From Nematostella vectensis (taxonomy: Eukaryota > Cnidaria > Anthozoa > Actiniaria > Edwardsiidae): a DNA stretch of 64,000 nucleotides. Each line of letters begins with the position of its first letter. The stretch's first letter is position 1. The notes beneath the pieces were generated by a model. The model saw only the letters and a list, made by a program, of their open reading frames with translations. It was not told the origin of the DNA and made no database searches. The position numbers and the translations under genes are program-made. The stretch spans positions 2,790,001 to 2,854,000 of the forward strand of contig NC_064046.1 of the NCBI RefSeq assembly GCF_932526225.1, in the 5' to 3' direction. Shown here piece by piece: positions 12,121 through 24,546 of this stretch.

Positions 12121-12937
12121 TTAACCCATTCCCTGCTAGCAGAGGCCTCTTTTCTTTGTACTTCGCTGGGCTGGAGTTCGCAAGGAAAAGAGACCTCTGC
12201 CATGGGCCGAAACTGTTTTCGTTGCGCATGCGTGAGCGTTTCTAAGCGATCGCATGACGTGCCAAAACCCGTACCATCTCGCCAAAGCCGTCAATATACT
12301 AATTTTTCTAATTTTTGTCGCAAATTATGAATCAAACTCCGGTTAGTTCTCCTCTTCAAAAAAAAAAAAAAAACTGTTCAATTTCAATCACCTAAAACGT
12401 CACTAAAAAATTCGAACAGCAAACACAGCAAAGACGAGTTTTGTCTTGTTTGTGGGATAAATTCCAAGACATCTGGGCAGGCGATTTTCTTCAATGTAAA
12501 TATCGCACAGTTGGATTCGAAGAAAATGTTACAAAACTTTTTGGTAAACTTAGATCAGCTAATTCTAGAAGAATATACAAAAGCTGTAAACGGTAGATTG
12601 ACTCGTTAGTCAAACGAGAGAAAATTCTGAATGAAGACAAGGCATTGAATGGCTTCTTTTATAATTCGTCGCGTGATATTTTTACGGAGGACGCCGTTTC
12701 GAATGCGGGCTTATTATCCCACAGCGGATATACGCTTCACGCATGCGCTAGTCATTGTGGGCTCAAATAGTGGCCAGTAATTAATGAACGGAGCATGCGC
12801 TCTGGATCTCCCGTCCACGATCGTGGACGGCGGTTTGATCAAACGAACTTGCGACCCATGGCAGAGGTATCTTTTCCTTGCGAACGCCAGCCCAGCGAAA
12901 TACAGAGAAAAGAGGCCTCTGCTAGCAGGGAACTTAA
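12121..12937. mobile_element. TTAA-flanked element with about 80-bp inverted ends
   Basis: Both ends are TTAA followed by CCCTGCTAGCAGAGGCCTC, and the inverted ends extend through CGCTGGGCTGG, TTCGCAAGGAAAAGA and CTCTGCCATGG. The interior of about 650 bp has no transposase. A non-autonomous TTAA-class DNA transposon is the best reading. It shares its right TTAA with the next element. Confidence 0.8.
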
Positions 12938-13898
12938 CCCATTGACTCCTGGCTATTTTTGAGCTGAATTTACAAAAAACAGACTGAAAACAGATACCTC
13001 CCCTCCTATTCTGAGCTTTATACAGCCCGTCAAAGTCGAACACAGCTGCACCTAGTCAGCGGTATCCAAGCTTTCCAACAGTGCTTTGCAGTCCCAACTT
13101 TTAATCCCTCGTCGTTGTGCTGAAGCCAGCACAATTTGATGGTTGCTTGTATTTTTCATCAAAAATACAGCTATGAGCATATTAGGAGAGTGTCTCAGGA
13201 CATCATGAAGTCTTTTGGGGCATAATTGAGTGCTTTGCTTATGGATATTTGCAAGCAAAAGTGGATTCATAATGATTTTTTCTTGTTTGGCTTTGCCTGG
13301 ATGAGAAAATAATTTTCTAATGAATCACCACAGCTCTCCTAAATGCTGTCTTTTCTGAAACCAAATTGATTCCATAATTGTTTACACTGCTATTCTGGGT
13401 CTGTATGACCTGGAATTGATTTGTTTGGCTTTGGGGAGAGAAGTTGACTGGCCCTCCCCTCGTAAATTTTTCCCTGGATCTCCCAGAATGCTTTTCAATC
13501 CGTAAAGGCGTGGTTTTAGAAGCCTTCAAGGAGTGGACATTGTGTTTTGAGGCCATGGAAATGAACCTGGAGGATCAGAATAAAGGTATCTATTTTTGTC
13601 TTGAGCTGTGTTTGCTGATATTTCTCCCTTGTGTTGTATTTTGAGCGTTTTATTGAGAGGGGTGATTCTGCTTTTCTTTCCTTGTTCGATTTGAGATTTG
13701 TCAAAGAACCTGTGCTATTATTTGGCTTAAAAGTAGTTGCTAACACCTTGGTTGGATGCATATCTTCAAGAACATTTATCCCTTAGACTGATGCCTGAGT
13801 ATCTTCATCTTGTTGTGTTTAGTTTGCATTTATGAATTTTTTGGGTTGTGGGTACTTCCCAAAGCCGGTACAGGCCGGTTGAGGGGTCAATGTGTTAA
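12934..13898. mobile_element. Second TTAA-flanked element, end to end with the first
   Basis: The left end is TTAACCCATTGACTCCT and the right end, inverted, is TTAACACATTGACCCCT. The interior carries only short ORFs without recognisable domains. It begins at the TTAA that closes the element at 12121-12937. Confidence 0.6.
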
Positions 13899-14065
13899 AG
13901 CCGCATTTTCAACAGTTTCCTTCCGGTCGATTACGGGAAGCAATCTCCGATGAATTTTAACGGAAAAGTCGAAAAATTTTTTCAAAATATTGAAAGCAGG
14001 TCGAGAGTCCGGCATCATTCATGAAATCGTCGTCGGGTTTTTAGGTTTCAGGAGGACTGGTAACT
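13895..14065. mobile_element. Degenerate TTAA MITE, third family member
   Basis: Starts TTAAAGCCGCATTTTCAACA and follows the 9629 and 21168 copies through TTCCGGTCGATTACG, AATCTCCGATGA, TTTAACGGAAAA and TATTGAAAGCAG, then decays. It begins at the TTAA closing the preceding element, so three TTAA elements lie end to end. Confidence 0.65.
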
Positions 14066-16032
14066 AGTGATTCGGGTTCATCAAGAAAAGTTTTCTTGGG
14101 CTGCTTCTTGCGTTGTGATTCCTTTTCTTGGTTTGGGCTGCCTTTGCCTTTGTGACCGAGAAGTCCTCGGGCTTACCGCCCATGTTTCTATTAGCGCTCA
14201 CGCCATGCGGATGCGTTATATTTTCATTGCGTAATAAGGAGACGTTGCAGAGTTTATTACAAATAGCAAGGGAGAAAGTATTTAGTGGGATACATCAAAT
14301 GAATTTCCTCTCAACGTTATTAGAATTCCCCCACCCCTTCCCGTGTAGCATCATGGATTGTCCTGGATATCATGGATTGTCCGGGATAAATGTGGGAATA
14401 ATAACAGTAACATAATAAAATAGTTTATTAGCAGTTATTGCAGCCAATGGACTGAATTACAAGTGTCAACTTATACAATTAATAAAGCCAAACTCCAATG
14501 TTACAAAGTGTCTTAGTCTGTCTTAGGTACAATTGTGCATCTAGTATTAGTTGATCGCAGAGACTCATGTGACGTGAAGCGTCCCTTGACAAGAGGATGA
14601 AACGAGTTGCTAGGAGTTGCCATGGAAGTGTAACATTTTATTTTTGGATAAATGATTTATTTTATGCTCAATAGGCATGTTTTGCTGCATATCTACTGAT
14701 AACTGATTCCTCTTTGCCCGTCCTCTTCACCAAAGAACTTATAAATACTCTTTCCCTACAACTAAATAGACATTTCCCAAACTTTACAGATTTAATAGCC
14801 CCCCAAAAAACACCACAGCATTGTAGCTAAATACATTTATGACTGCTTTTTTATTAGATAATCTTACTTATAAATATAAGAGAATAATGGCCTATATACA
14901 TCATTGTTACGGCACTTAAAGAAATCTGTCTGTCTGTCCTCCCCCCTCACTGATTCCTTTTCAGCCCCACCCCCTCACTGATTCCCCTTTACGTAGCCAG
15001 GATTTCTAACAGGAGGGGCCCAAAAGGGACTTTCAAGGCATTTTCTCCTGTATTTTAGATAATGTCTCATACATTTACTGTATTTTGGCTGCTTAAAGGG
15101 GGGGGGGCTCCATATCAAACATATTCCCCATGGAAAGTGTCCCTCGTTTGTATTGCCTCATATTTAGAAGAGCTAAAATTTTCCCACTCGCTGATCTCTA
15201 GAAAACATGGCGTAAAATGCTGATTCCTGTCAATTTGAGACTCACGGCAAAAAATTGTCAAGAAGAACTTGCTCGCTTGGTCAAATCTGTATCTCACTAA
15301 TCTTGAAAAGCCCCTAGACCCAGTTCTCCAAGAGATTGACCGAGCGGGTTTGAAGGTCACCCAAATATTAATATGCTACCCCCTGGCTACGCCACTGACC
15401 CCCCCCCCCTCTCCCCACACACGTACGCAAACAGATCTTGAATGTTCATGTTTGAAGCTGAGTAGCCCTTTGGGCCTTTCTGCTGTTGCACAATATTTAA
15501 GCATTAGCAACACAGGCAATCAAAAAAATGCATTTCATAGCACATTCTAACACAGAATTTTACCGTCTTTATCTTTGAATAGAAAGTCTAGATCAATTGT
15601 ATTTATAATTTAAACCAATGAAGTTTATTATTGGCATAAAAAAAACGCCAAAAATTGCGGCGACTCTAGATCATTCGATCTTTTATCTTCCGTTTTGCCA
15701 TTTCGAACTAGACCTTAAGGCGCGATCAAGCCTTTTAAACTCAATCGGTATTTTTCCTCAAAAACTGAATATCACATGCATTCATCCTGGTTTCTCTTCC
15801 GAAGTATCATTTACAAACATTATTTGCGCGCTAGCCTTCGATTCCTATAGTGTATCTATGATTCTTGATTTGATTCACCTCCTGTTGTCAACACGCCAGA
15901 GGCGCTTGCATTTCGTACATTCAGTATTCCGTAGATTTCTGCGATTTTGTACAAATTTCTAAACTCCTCGCACATTTGCCTACGCAGTTGCGATATTAAG
16001 TCAGGTTAACGATTATCATAGGTCCTCACTTA
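14066..16032. other. Intergenic stretch with one MITE
   Basis: No gene supported. A two-copy 18-bp tandem (CATGGATTGTCCTGGATAT) sits near 14352-14385. The main structured part is the element at 14991-15400. Short ORFs elsewhere have no recognisable domain. Confidence 0.45.
14991..15400. mobile_element. MITE with GTAGCCAGG ends, copy 1
   Basis: The left end ACGTAGCCAGGATTTCTAAC faces CCCCCTGGCTACGCCA on the right. The internal block (CTCATACATTTACTGTATTT, then TTGGCTG) is shared with a shorter copy at 52866-53012. Confidence 0.65.
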
Positions 16033-16362
16033 TTGGGGGGGGGGGGGGGGGTGAATAGGGGTATGTAAATCCGCCGATCCGCAATATTTTCGGAGCAAAT
16101 CCGTGGATCCACAGAATTTTTTAGATCCGCATGGTTTGACAGATAAACAATAGCATCGATTGAAATTCATTTAAAATCCGAAATTCGACCGTCAAAGCAG
16201 TCAAAATCCGAAATCCGCGCCCGAATTGTCAACAAATCCGTGATCCGCCGTACTTCCAAAATCCGCCAATCCGCTGAAATAATCTTCAAAATCCGTAATC
16301 CGTGAGCATTTCGGGGCCGAATCCGCCGATCCGCAAACCTATTCACCCCCCCCCCCCCCCAC
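16033..16362. mobile_element. Inverted-repeat element bounded by poly-G and poly-C tracts
   Basis: A run of G followed by TGAATAGG on the left mirrors CCTATTCA followed by a run of C on the right. Just inside each end is AATCCGCCGATCCGC, in direct orientation. The interior contains many AATCCGC/AATCCGTGATCCGC words, so a tandem core has been captured between inverted ends. Confidence 0.65.
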
Positions 16363-16488
16363 TTATTGTAGCTATTATAAATAGATGTTCCATGTTTCAA
16401 TTCCCCAGAATGTTCGCTATAACTCCACATACACCTAGGATTTTATGTCAAGTCTTGGTATTCTGGATTTTTTTCGTGGTGCCCTTTA

Positions 16489-17394
16489 TTAACAGACATT
16501 TAGTTCCCTAGCTTCCGCGCGAAGTCCACAGACACCTGCGATTTTACGTCGAATTATGCTCTTTATGGCACTCCTGAAATCTGGCTTCATAAAGGAGTAA
16601 ACCATAGGGTCGACGAGGGCCCCAAGCGCTATAGTGTACAAAGAAATAAGCGAAAGATGATCGGGAATCAACCAGAATTGCTTTGTGTAGAACATGAATG
16701 TCAACCACTCTACTGGAAGCCATGTCAGGAAGAAAGTCGCAGCGATAATTATCGATAAGCGCGCAATTTTTCGCTCAGAAACATTCGACACGCGCATACT
16801 ATGTTTAGCTTTAACTGAGCATTTTCCTTGCGAGTTAAGAACCACTGAAAGACTCAGCTGCTTCTCCGTTTTGACAGCCTTCCGAACCTGTCTGAAGATA
16901 AGGAAATAGGAGACGAAGACGAGAAAATAGGGGAAGATTACGAAGGTCCCCTGGACGCAGAGGACGTAAATGGTATGGATAGCTGAATGCGCGGACCAGA
17001 AGACAGGTAGTAGAGAAACTGTAATCACTGTCAACCAGGCAACCAGGAGAATAGTTACGAAGTACTTCTGCATTATTGTTTCGTACCGAAAGGGCTTAAA
17101 CACCGCAATGTAGCGATCCAAAGTCACAATCCCAACGTTCGCTACACCAGCGAGTAAACAAATACACACAATGTAACCTTGTATATCTCCTTTGACATCG
17201 GCGAGACGCATGGGGAGTAGAACTGCGCCTATTAACCCATCCGATACGGCAAGAGAGCATACAAAGCCGTTAGTGTAAGTCTGCATGGTTTTCTTGGTAA
17301 ACACCACCACACAGATTAGAGCGTTTGCGACGATTACTAGAACCGAGATGACGAGGAGAGGTATGTATTCGGCCTTGTCGAGAGTAGGCGTCAT
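16489..17394 (-). CDS. Intronless class A GPCR, melanocortin/adenosine-group-like
   Basis: An uninterrupted 301-residue ORF with seven hydrophobic segments. Seen: N24 in TM1, LAVSD with D52 in TM2, DRY at 93-95 followed by IAVFKPFRY, FLTWLP (W225, P227) in TM6, and DPMVY at 262-266 in place of NPxxY. There is no Cys 25 residues before the DRY arginine, so the common TM3-ECL2 disulphide seems absent (C77 and C79 lie deeper). DPxxY together with loss of that Cys recalls the melanocortin group, but cnidarians have large lineage-specific receptor sets and the ligand cannot be named. The N-terminus is very short (about 10 residues). Start chosen at the first ATG with a complete TM1 after it. Confidence 0.9.
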   Translation of the reverse strand: MTPTLDKAEYIPLLVISVLVIVANALICVVVFTKKTMQTYTNGFVCSLAVSDGLIGAVLLPMRLADVKGDIQGYIVCICLLAGVANVGIVTLDRYIAVFKPFRYETIMQKYFVTILLVAWLTVITVSLLPVFWSAHSAIHTIYVLCVQGTFVIFPYFLVFVSYFLIFRQVRKAVKTEKQLSLSVVLNSQGKCSVKAKHSMRVSNVSERKIARLSIIIAATFFLTWLPVEWLTFMFYTKQFWLIPDHLSLISLYTIALGALVDPMVYSFMKPDFRSAIKSIIRRKIAGVCGLRAEARELNVC

Positions 17395-20300
17395 TATCTC
17401 GTTGTGTTTTCACAATGTAGCTAACACCTTTTACTCAATTTCTTACTTGGTGAACCTCCTTTTTGACAAATGGTCCTCCTTTAATACAACGTCACAAAAT
17501 TTAATAAACGCTACGAATCGCCTTGAGTAAAATCGGCTACTTCAAAAGAGATCTTGAAAGTTTGATTTCCCAGCCTGTAATGCTGACCCATCTTGCACAC
17601 TTTCTAATATTACACCAGCGTTTTGCTTTACACCATTATATGATCCTCTTAATTTGTCACGTTTAAAAAAAACGTTAAAAAATGGGACGAATTTCATAGA
17701 CCAATTCGTTGCCCTTGAGAATGAAGTATTGTATCGATGTGAGCCTCTATACCACCCTGGATGACGGTCAAACGTGAGTTGGCGGTTACAAGTTATCGGA
17801 TCGCATTTATCAATTCTTAATGAATTCATTTCTTATTTCCTGGACTACATCGATGACGTGCACGTTGATATGGCAGTGTAAAGAGCATAATTAGGCCTGT
17901 TTCCCGCACCTTAAGCTTCAGAACATTGTTCTTCGCAACTCTACTATTTGTCGAATGACTTGTTATCCGTAAGATCTCGATATATATTGTGGTGCGCTAT
18001 TCCGTGCGCGTGCTTTAATTTGTTCGATTTTGCGCGTTGTTTTGGTATTTCGCTGTTTCCTTTGTAAATACCGACGTCAGAGAAGTGTCCCCGCTAAGAT
18101 CTATAATAAAAAAGCATGAATTTGAATTGTGCCTTAGGGGGGGAAGTAATGGCGATGTACATCGATTAGAAGCGAGCAATTGTAATTGCGTTACCTGAGG
18201 TCACCCCTTTTATTCTTAGTTTATATTTTAAGGTAAGCCCATTCTTATCAGCTTACCTAAGCTCATTCTTGTGAAAAAAAAATGCTCAAATGAAACAAAG
18301 CGCTATCATATTGCTTATATTTTCAAAGATATTCGACAAATTACACTTTTCGTAGCAATATTTCTTTTAAACTCTGTTGTTCTAGATATATGTTTATATT
18401 TTTCAATAATTGCACCTTATCTGCAAAGCAGAAATTTGGGTTATATTTGGTGCTTTTCCGATCTCCGATTTATGATCTATAACTTACAATCAGAAAACAA
18501 CAAAATCTTTTCTTTTACAAATGCTTTGTATTTATGTTTGCTATTATCTCAAAACCCTGCACGGGGCAAAATGGTAAAAAACAATTCTTCTGCTTTCCCC
18601 CTAGGAGTCGAGTGCATAAGAAATTGAAAAGAAAATTAGTTTTTAAAAGAGAGTTCTATCTCTTGCAAGTTGAAGAAACCAAAATTTCAAGTGGAGCTGC
18701 TTTCAACGTACAAGAAATGCTCTAAAGTATAGCGCATTTCTTTCGTCGGTGGATTTCCTGGCTTTTCAATGTTTCTGGTGTCAAAATAAAAGATTGTGTT
18801 ATTGATTGGAGTGTTCTGTTTATAAGCAAGCATTATGTCATCCTAATAAAGCAATACCCTTTTTCTACAACGAGCATCTAAGATGTGAGAGGAAATGAAA
18901 GGAGCGACCAAATATATAAAGTACTGTGTGGGAAACAACCCTTTTTCCCCCCTAATTAAAGGGTTGGTTTCCCCAGTAAACAATAAAACTAACGTAACGA
19001 GCGTTAGAAAACACGAGTTATCAAAAATAATAGTATGATTTTTTTCATTTGTAATTCATACGTGACAAAATTAATTCCACTTCTGATAGACGTTTGAAAC
19101 ACACGATATGTGACAGGGAAACCCTTTCAAAACACACTCAAGATTAACTTGCAGGATTCGTGCTAAACCCGCTTTGCTGAAATTGGAAATGCCCTGGAAG
19201 CGTTTGGGTGAAAATAAACTGGAAGCGAAGGGGCGGAGGGAGGGCAAGTTACAAAAAGACGTCTTATTTTAGTTTAAAGTGTCTTAGCAAAAACACTGTC
19301 TCTGGAATTTCATTACAGTTCCCGCGATATGTACTTTTATTATTTTTCTACTTAGTTTAGAGGACTTGTGGGATTTGTCTTTTTTTTTTCCAATTTAAGG
19401 GTTTTAACTTAGGTTGACATGCATAGCACCTGGTATTTGTTAAGTGGTAGTCCTGGCATTTTGAAAATATCGCGAAGTCCAGGAAACAAAGGATTTTTTA
19501 TAAGCGAACTTCACTTGGAGATTCTAACTCAATACCAACATTTAACTGCAGTAAATGGTTGTTTTTCCCCTGAACTGAATTTTACAAGAGATGGGTTGAC
19601 AACGCAAACTGTTTGTGTTGAACACAATTGGAAACTTGAATAAAAATTAAGTCGTCAATTGAAAATCTGTTTCTATCAAAGGGAATTACATGTCCTTAGC
19701 TGATAAAGTGATTCTCAAAATTCTCTAGTTTATGTTTGCAATGTTAGTTACAAAATATCCGGTTGGTAAGGAAATGCTCGACAAATGGGATAATAGTCAA
19801 AATTGACAAGTTTAACAAAAAATGAATGCTTGACATAAACTGTAGAATTCTGTCCTAAATCGGAAATGGAAGGTAATTTTATGCTCACAAAGAATTGATG
19901 TGTAATATTTAACAAGATAAAGATGTATTCGATACACTACTTTTTGATTAATAACTCTCGAAATTGTCACAGATACACATTCAGGCAAATGATATCAAGC
20001 CAGGAGATCTCTCATCTTTGACAATGGTCATCAATAAAACATCATTACTATACTTAGCGCACGAAATGAATAAACCACGAAAAAATGGCTACGAAAATAC
20101 TAGAGCACTAAGATTCGACATAATTCTTTGGTACTTGGCATTCCATATCAATCGGGAAAACTCGATGAGCACGTATAATAATGCGAAAACGAACTAAATA
20201 TTTGATCCCTCTCACATCAATCAATCAATCAACCATCCGCTATCTTCCTTGCAAAAACGCATCCATTTCTTTTAATGCACTATTTTTTATATTTTCAAGA

Positions 20301-21167
20301 AATCAAGAAAATGGCATATAAAAAATAGATAGCAAGAAGCCTTATATTAGATTATTAGCAAATTTTGTATCAAGACAGCTATTAATAGATAGATATCGGA
20401 TTCTTAACAAGATATTATTGTCAACTTTGTGTATAGTTCCGGGCTTTGGGTGCCTAAGGACTGGCTAAACCAGAAAACATTTAGAGGACTTAAAACTCGA
20501 TTTTTCCTTGTATGACAAATCTGCATTTATAAACAAAAAAATGAATACTACTGCAAATAAAATATATTTCTATGGCACATAACCAAATTAACCAACGTGA
20601 TTTTGCTAAAAACGACCTCTCAAAAACAAAAGTAACAAGATCATTACAATCTGACAATTCGCAAAAAGTGATACAAATAACACTCATATAATATTTGTAG
20701 AGAAAGTTCATGGGGATTCTTTAATGAACTGTGAAGGCATTGAAAAGCTTGCTAAATTGTTACAGACATGTGATGAATAAAAAGAGATGTCTTACTTGAA
20801 ATTACCCTGTTTTTCCCTCGGATGCGTTAAAGTATCTTCTAAAGGTTTCAAGCTCATTTAACAAAAGGCCCCTTAACTGGTATATCAACCTCCTTTTAAT
20901 TGACCACCCTTCGGAACTAGCCTAAAAGTCTAACACTTCTAAAAGTCCATAGCTTGAATTTGAAGTCAAAGGATCGATGGAAGATTGATGGTTCGGTTAG
21001 AAATAGGGTTTGGGCGGTGAGCTTTAATTGCCAGTTGCTAACCAACGCGGCCATGTTCAGCAAGAAAATGCTTTATTATTTCATTTTAAGTATGACATTT
21101 TAAAATACAAAAAAACTCATGCACTACACATGCGACATGCAGAGGTTCGTTTAGTAGCCAGGTTTTC

Positions 21168-21412
21168 AATTGTCACCAGTTTACTTCCGGTCGATTACCT
21201 AACAATATCCGATGATTTTTAACGGAAAACGCGAAAAATATTTCAAAATATTGAAAGTAGTGTGTCTATTGGAAGTTTCTTTGAGGATGTGATTGATAAT
21301 TTAGAGCGGATGGCCTGTTAAATATTTCGGATTCGAATAGATTCTTTTGTCTTTTAACGGTTGAGGTTTCCGTCGGACCTCCGGAAGTAAACTGGTGACA
21401 ATGCGGCTTTAA
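21168..21412. mobile_element. TTAA MITE, copy 2
   Basis: Very similar over its length to 9629-9875 (for example TTGAGGATGTGATTGATAAT and GGTTTCCGTCGGACCTCCGG). The right end is intact, the inverse of TTAAAGCCGCATTGTCACCA, with TTAA at 21409-21412; the left end is degenerate before TTGTCACCAG. Confidence 0.8.
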
Positions 21413-22086
21413 GGTGGTAAAATTACCGCCTCTAGGCTGCCGTTGGCTGGGGATAAGCGGACCCCGTCTAGCCACACCCCAGGTGGGTGACCCTCATTAA
21501 TTATACATTGAGAATTTCCTTACAACATTCAAATATTAGCGATTTTCGTGTAGTCAAATATGAGTCATAGCAAGAGAGTATCAAATGCTTATAGTCTATT
21601 TACATTTTATATCAACAAGGAACGCGGTCGAATGCACATACTTTGAAACTTTCTTCCTAATCAGGTGCTTGGGTTTCTCATGTAACTACCTTATATTATT
21701 CTATATTTTCGCGTGTCTTAATTTCTGTAAATTTCTGCCATCAATTGTTCTTTATCCATTAAATTTCGCTAGTATTTAAGTTCGCAATATCTTTTAAATC
21801 GAGAATTTATTTATTTGTATACACGAGAAAATTTAGCAGAATAAGGTAGTACGTAAACCACATGAGAAAAATTTTTTTTTTGAAACAGATGAAATAAATA
21901 AACTCAAATAACCCCACGCAATGATGACTGGAGGCAGGGTCAATGATGACCCTGAGAAGTCTCGAGCAAATTTTTTTTAAGCGATTAATCTGTGAGGCAT
22001 TATTAAACAGCGAAATTATCATCACGCCATGCCAGCCATCAACAGCCTACTTTGGCCGGGGGTTTTAAACCGTCGTTTGTCGCGTA

Positions 22087-22186
22087 GTCGCAAAGCCGGT
22101 TGATGACACAACTTTCACTGAAAGTTTTCATCAACCGGCTTTGCGACTAATGTTATACAGTCGTTTGAAACGACTGTATAACATTA
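22087..22186. repeat. Two adjacent perfect hairpins
   Basis: Hairpin 1: 20-nt arms GTCGCAAAGCCGGTTGATGA (22087-22106) and its complement (22128-22147), enclosing a smaller perfect palindrome ACTTTCACTGAAAGT (22111-22125). Hairpin 2: 19-nt arms at 22148-22166 and 22168-22186 (TAATGTTATACAGTCGTTT) around a single G. No spacer separates the two. Confidence 0.85.
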
Positions 22187-23148
22187 TCGCACCCTTTCTC
22201 TCGGCCTGACTCGTTCCTTGATTTAAAAAACTAAAACATAAGAAAATTATAATCACTTTAAAGTAAGAAAACCATAATCATTTTAAATAATAACAACCAG
22301 TAAGGACAAGAGCTATCACGTGACTTTTTGGGTGGAAAGCTTGCGTGCGCTCCGGGTTTTGGCGGCAAAATAACAATAACAAAAAGCAACATTATTAATG
22401 CCAACCAGCCAGAAAGCCTCAACGCCAAAAAGGGCTTTTTTATTGAAAAATTTCATGTTTTCGTCGCTTTCTGGCGTGAAGACCGCATTTACATCTGTGT
22501 TAATTTTGTCGCGCGTTTACCTCTCAAAAAGTCACGTTATTACCAGTCGTATATTACAGAAAACGTGCACGAGGTTAGAGTAACCTTTGTTTCGATTTAT
22601 CCAGATTCAGTGCATTAGTGTATTTACAACGGCTTTGCTCACGGGCAATAGGATTGGTTGATTGGTGGTTTGTGCATTGTTAGTTATACATAAAACAGCG
22701 CGTGCTAATGATTGGATGAGGGCGGCGCACAGCCATAGGTGTCTGAAAAAAGGATAATGTTTGACGACACCTGAGAAAGAAACGACCCTCTTTTTGGCGG
22801 GCAAGGAGATATCCGCGCACCCTACACAACTCTCTGTGTACGCGCCGGAAAAAAACCAAAAGCGGCATAAAAGCTTAACCTAGACGTAGCATAACCAGTT
22901 TCAAAGAGACGCATACAGTTGCATCGCTCGCAACTGTCTTTAAACAGTCAGCGTAAAGCTGCAATAACTAAAGCAAAGCCACAACGAAACTACCCTATTC
23001 CGTGTGCGCCATCGACCTCCCTTCGCCGTCGTGAATCTTAAAGAAGGCCAATCAGGCCACCGCTAAATGCGGAAGTTTTCTTGCAAATAGACGGTTGTAT
23101 TTTCAATTGTAAACAGTAACAAAGGAGAAGTTGATTGACATTCTTTGA

Positions 23149-23374
23149 GGCCTGACTAAACTAGGCATGTAGTGTGCGACATGTCTCCTGAATTTTTCCT
23201 AGTTTAGCCACTACCAAAAACATTTCTTTTTCGTTCCTTGTCGCATTCTTGCGTTGCTTGTCAACGCTCTTGCGTTGATTTGTCGCGCTCGACAATGTCT
23301 CTAAACTAGGAGACATGCAGGCGACATGACACACGCTACATGTCGCGCTCTACATGTCGCCTGGTTTAGCCAGG
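23149..23374. mobile_element. Inverted-repeat element with CTAAACTAGG and CGACATG words
   Basis: The left end CCTGACTAAACTAGGC faces GCCTGGTTTAGCCAGG on the right. Inside are several CGACATGT and CATGTCGC words and internal CTAGTTTAG copies. Probably a MITE; no coding sequence. Confidence 0.55.
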
Positions 23375-23631
23375 ACTTTAATTCCTCTATGTCCCAACGT
23401 GGTCGGGAATCGACATTGCGCGCGGTAATACTAAAGAGTCTCTTATCTTACGCTCTCTTGGAAAAACACAAGACTGTTTGTCTTTTGAATTTTGTCGTGA
23501 AAATGATGTAAAACGAAACAGACAGCCCAAATAGCTGGATTTCACCACAGGCAGCCCGGAGTAACCGGGATCTACCACAGGATGTTTAGACTGATTACAT
23601 ATGTACATAAACGTCTTTGCGTCTAAGACTA

Positions 23632-23693
23632 GTTCAAACGTCGTATTATCCATGAGCATTGACTACGGCTCATGGATAATACGACGTTTGAAC
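23632..23693. repeat. Hairpin with 26-bp perfect stem and 10-nt loop
   Basis: The arm at 23632-23657 (begins GTTCAAACGTCGTATTATCC) is perfectly complementary to 23668-23693, with ATTGACTACG as the loop. It would fold as a short hairpin RNA if transcribed. Confidence 0.9.
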
Positions 23694-24546
23694 ATAGCCT
23701 AAATAGAAAAAAAGAAAATAATATTTCTACCGGGAGTATTAACACACTGACCCGATAGCATTAATTACAAAAATCACGAACCTGAGCACTTTAAGCCCAA
23801 TTAAGCTCAATTAATTCACATAATTAATTTTATTGTCAATAAATAATTTTGCGCTTTAATAATGAAACGGCGTTATCTCAATCAGGCGCCGCACGTGGTC
23901 CTATGAGAAGACGGTTCTAACCCAAATTCTAGATAGATAACGTAAATTCAACTCGTAAAAGAGCAGACCGACTACAAATAACGCGGTGTCTATCAATTAA
24001 CGGCTTTAGAAATGGCGAATAGGAATTTCTAAAAAAATGTGGTTAAAAGAAGATCCTGAATTCAAACATTATAACTAGAAAAGATCAAATTAGTTCAGCA
24101 GTAAAAACATTAAGTGCCGTTTATTTATTATGCCACACTCCAGGGGGGGGGGGGCAAGCTTTGTTGTTTAAAAGGAGAGAATCTGCTTTGCTGAACTTTA
24201 ATGCCCTCACGTGAAGCAGTATGGGTGATTTACGCTAGCATACCATGGGCTTTGGACACTTTGTTCGACCAGTTCGACCAAAGTGGAGTAGGATAGTGCA
24301 GGGCCTACTTTTAAAGCGATACCAAGAATAGCTTGTTGCCCATGGCGTGCATAACGAAACTTCATTTTGCTTCTAGACTTATTTCAAGTAAGTCATACTC
24401 GATAATACATGCGTCCTAATCCACAGTGGTTCTTGAGTAATGTATAAATATCTCATTCTGGTCTCTGAGAGCCATGAGAATGATTAGAGGCACGTAACAA
24501 GAATACACCCCTAAGACTGGACACAGTTTTGTTAACGCTCATCTCT

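Larger units (their letters stand above)
17395..24546. other. Long intergenic stretch with hairpins and MITEs
   Basis: About 7 kb without a supported gene; the ORFs present are short and lack domains. It carries the MITE at 21168-21412, a double hairpin at 22087-22186, an inverted-repeat element at 23149-23374 and a long-stem hairpin at 23632-23693. Promoter sequence of the GPCR at 16489-17394 should lie just after 17394 but no motif stands out. Confidence 0.5.

Noticed and set aside
17542..17829. 95-residue minus-strand ORF upstream of the first GPCR
   Set aside because: No recognisable domain and no supporting splice or promoter signal; length is expected by chance.
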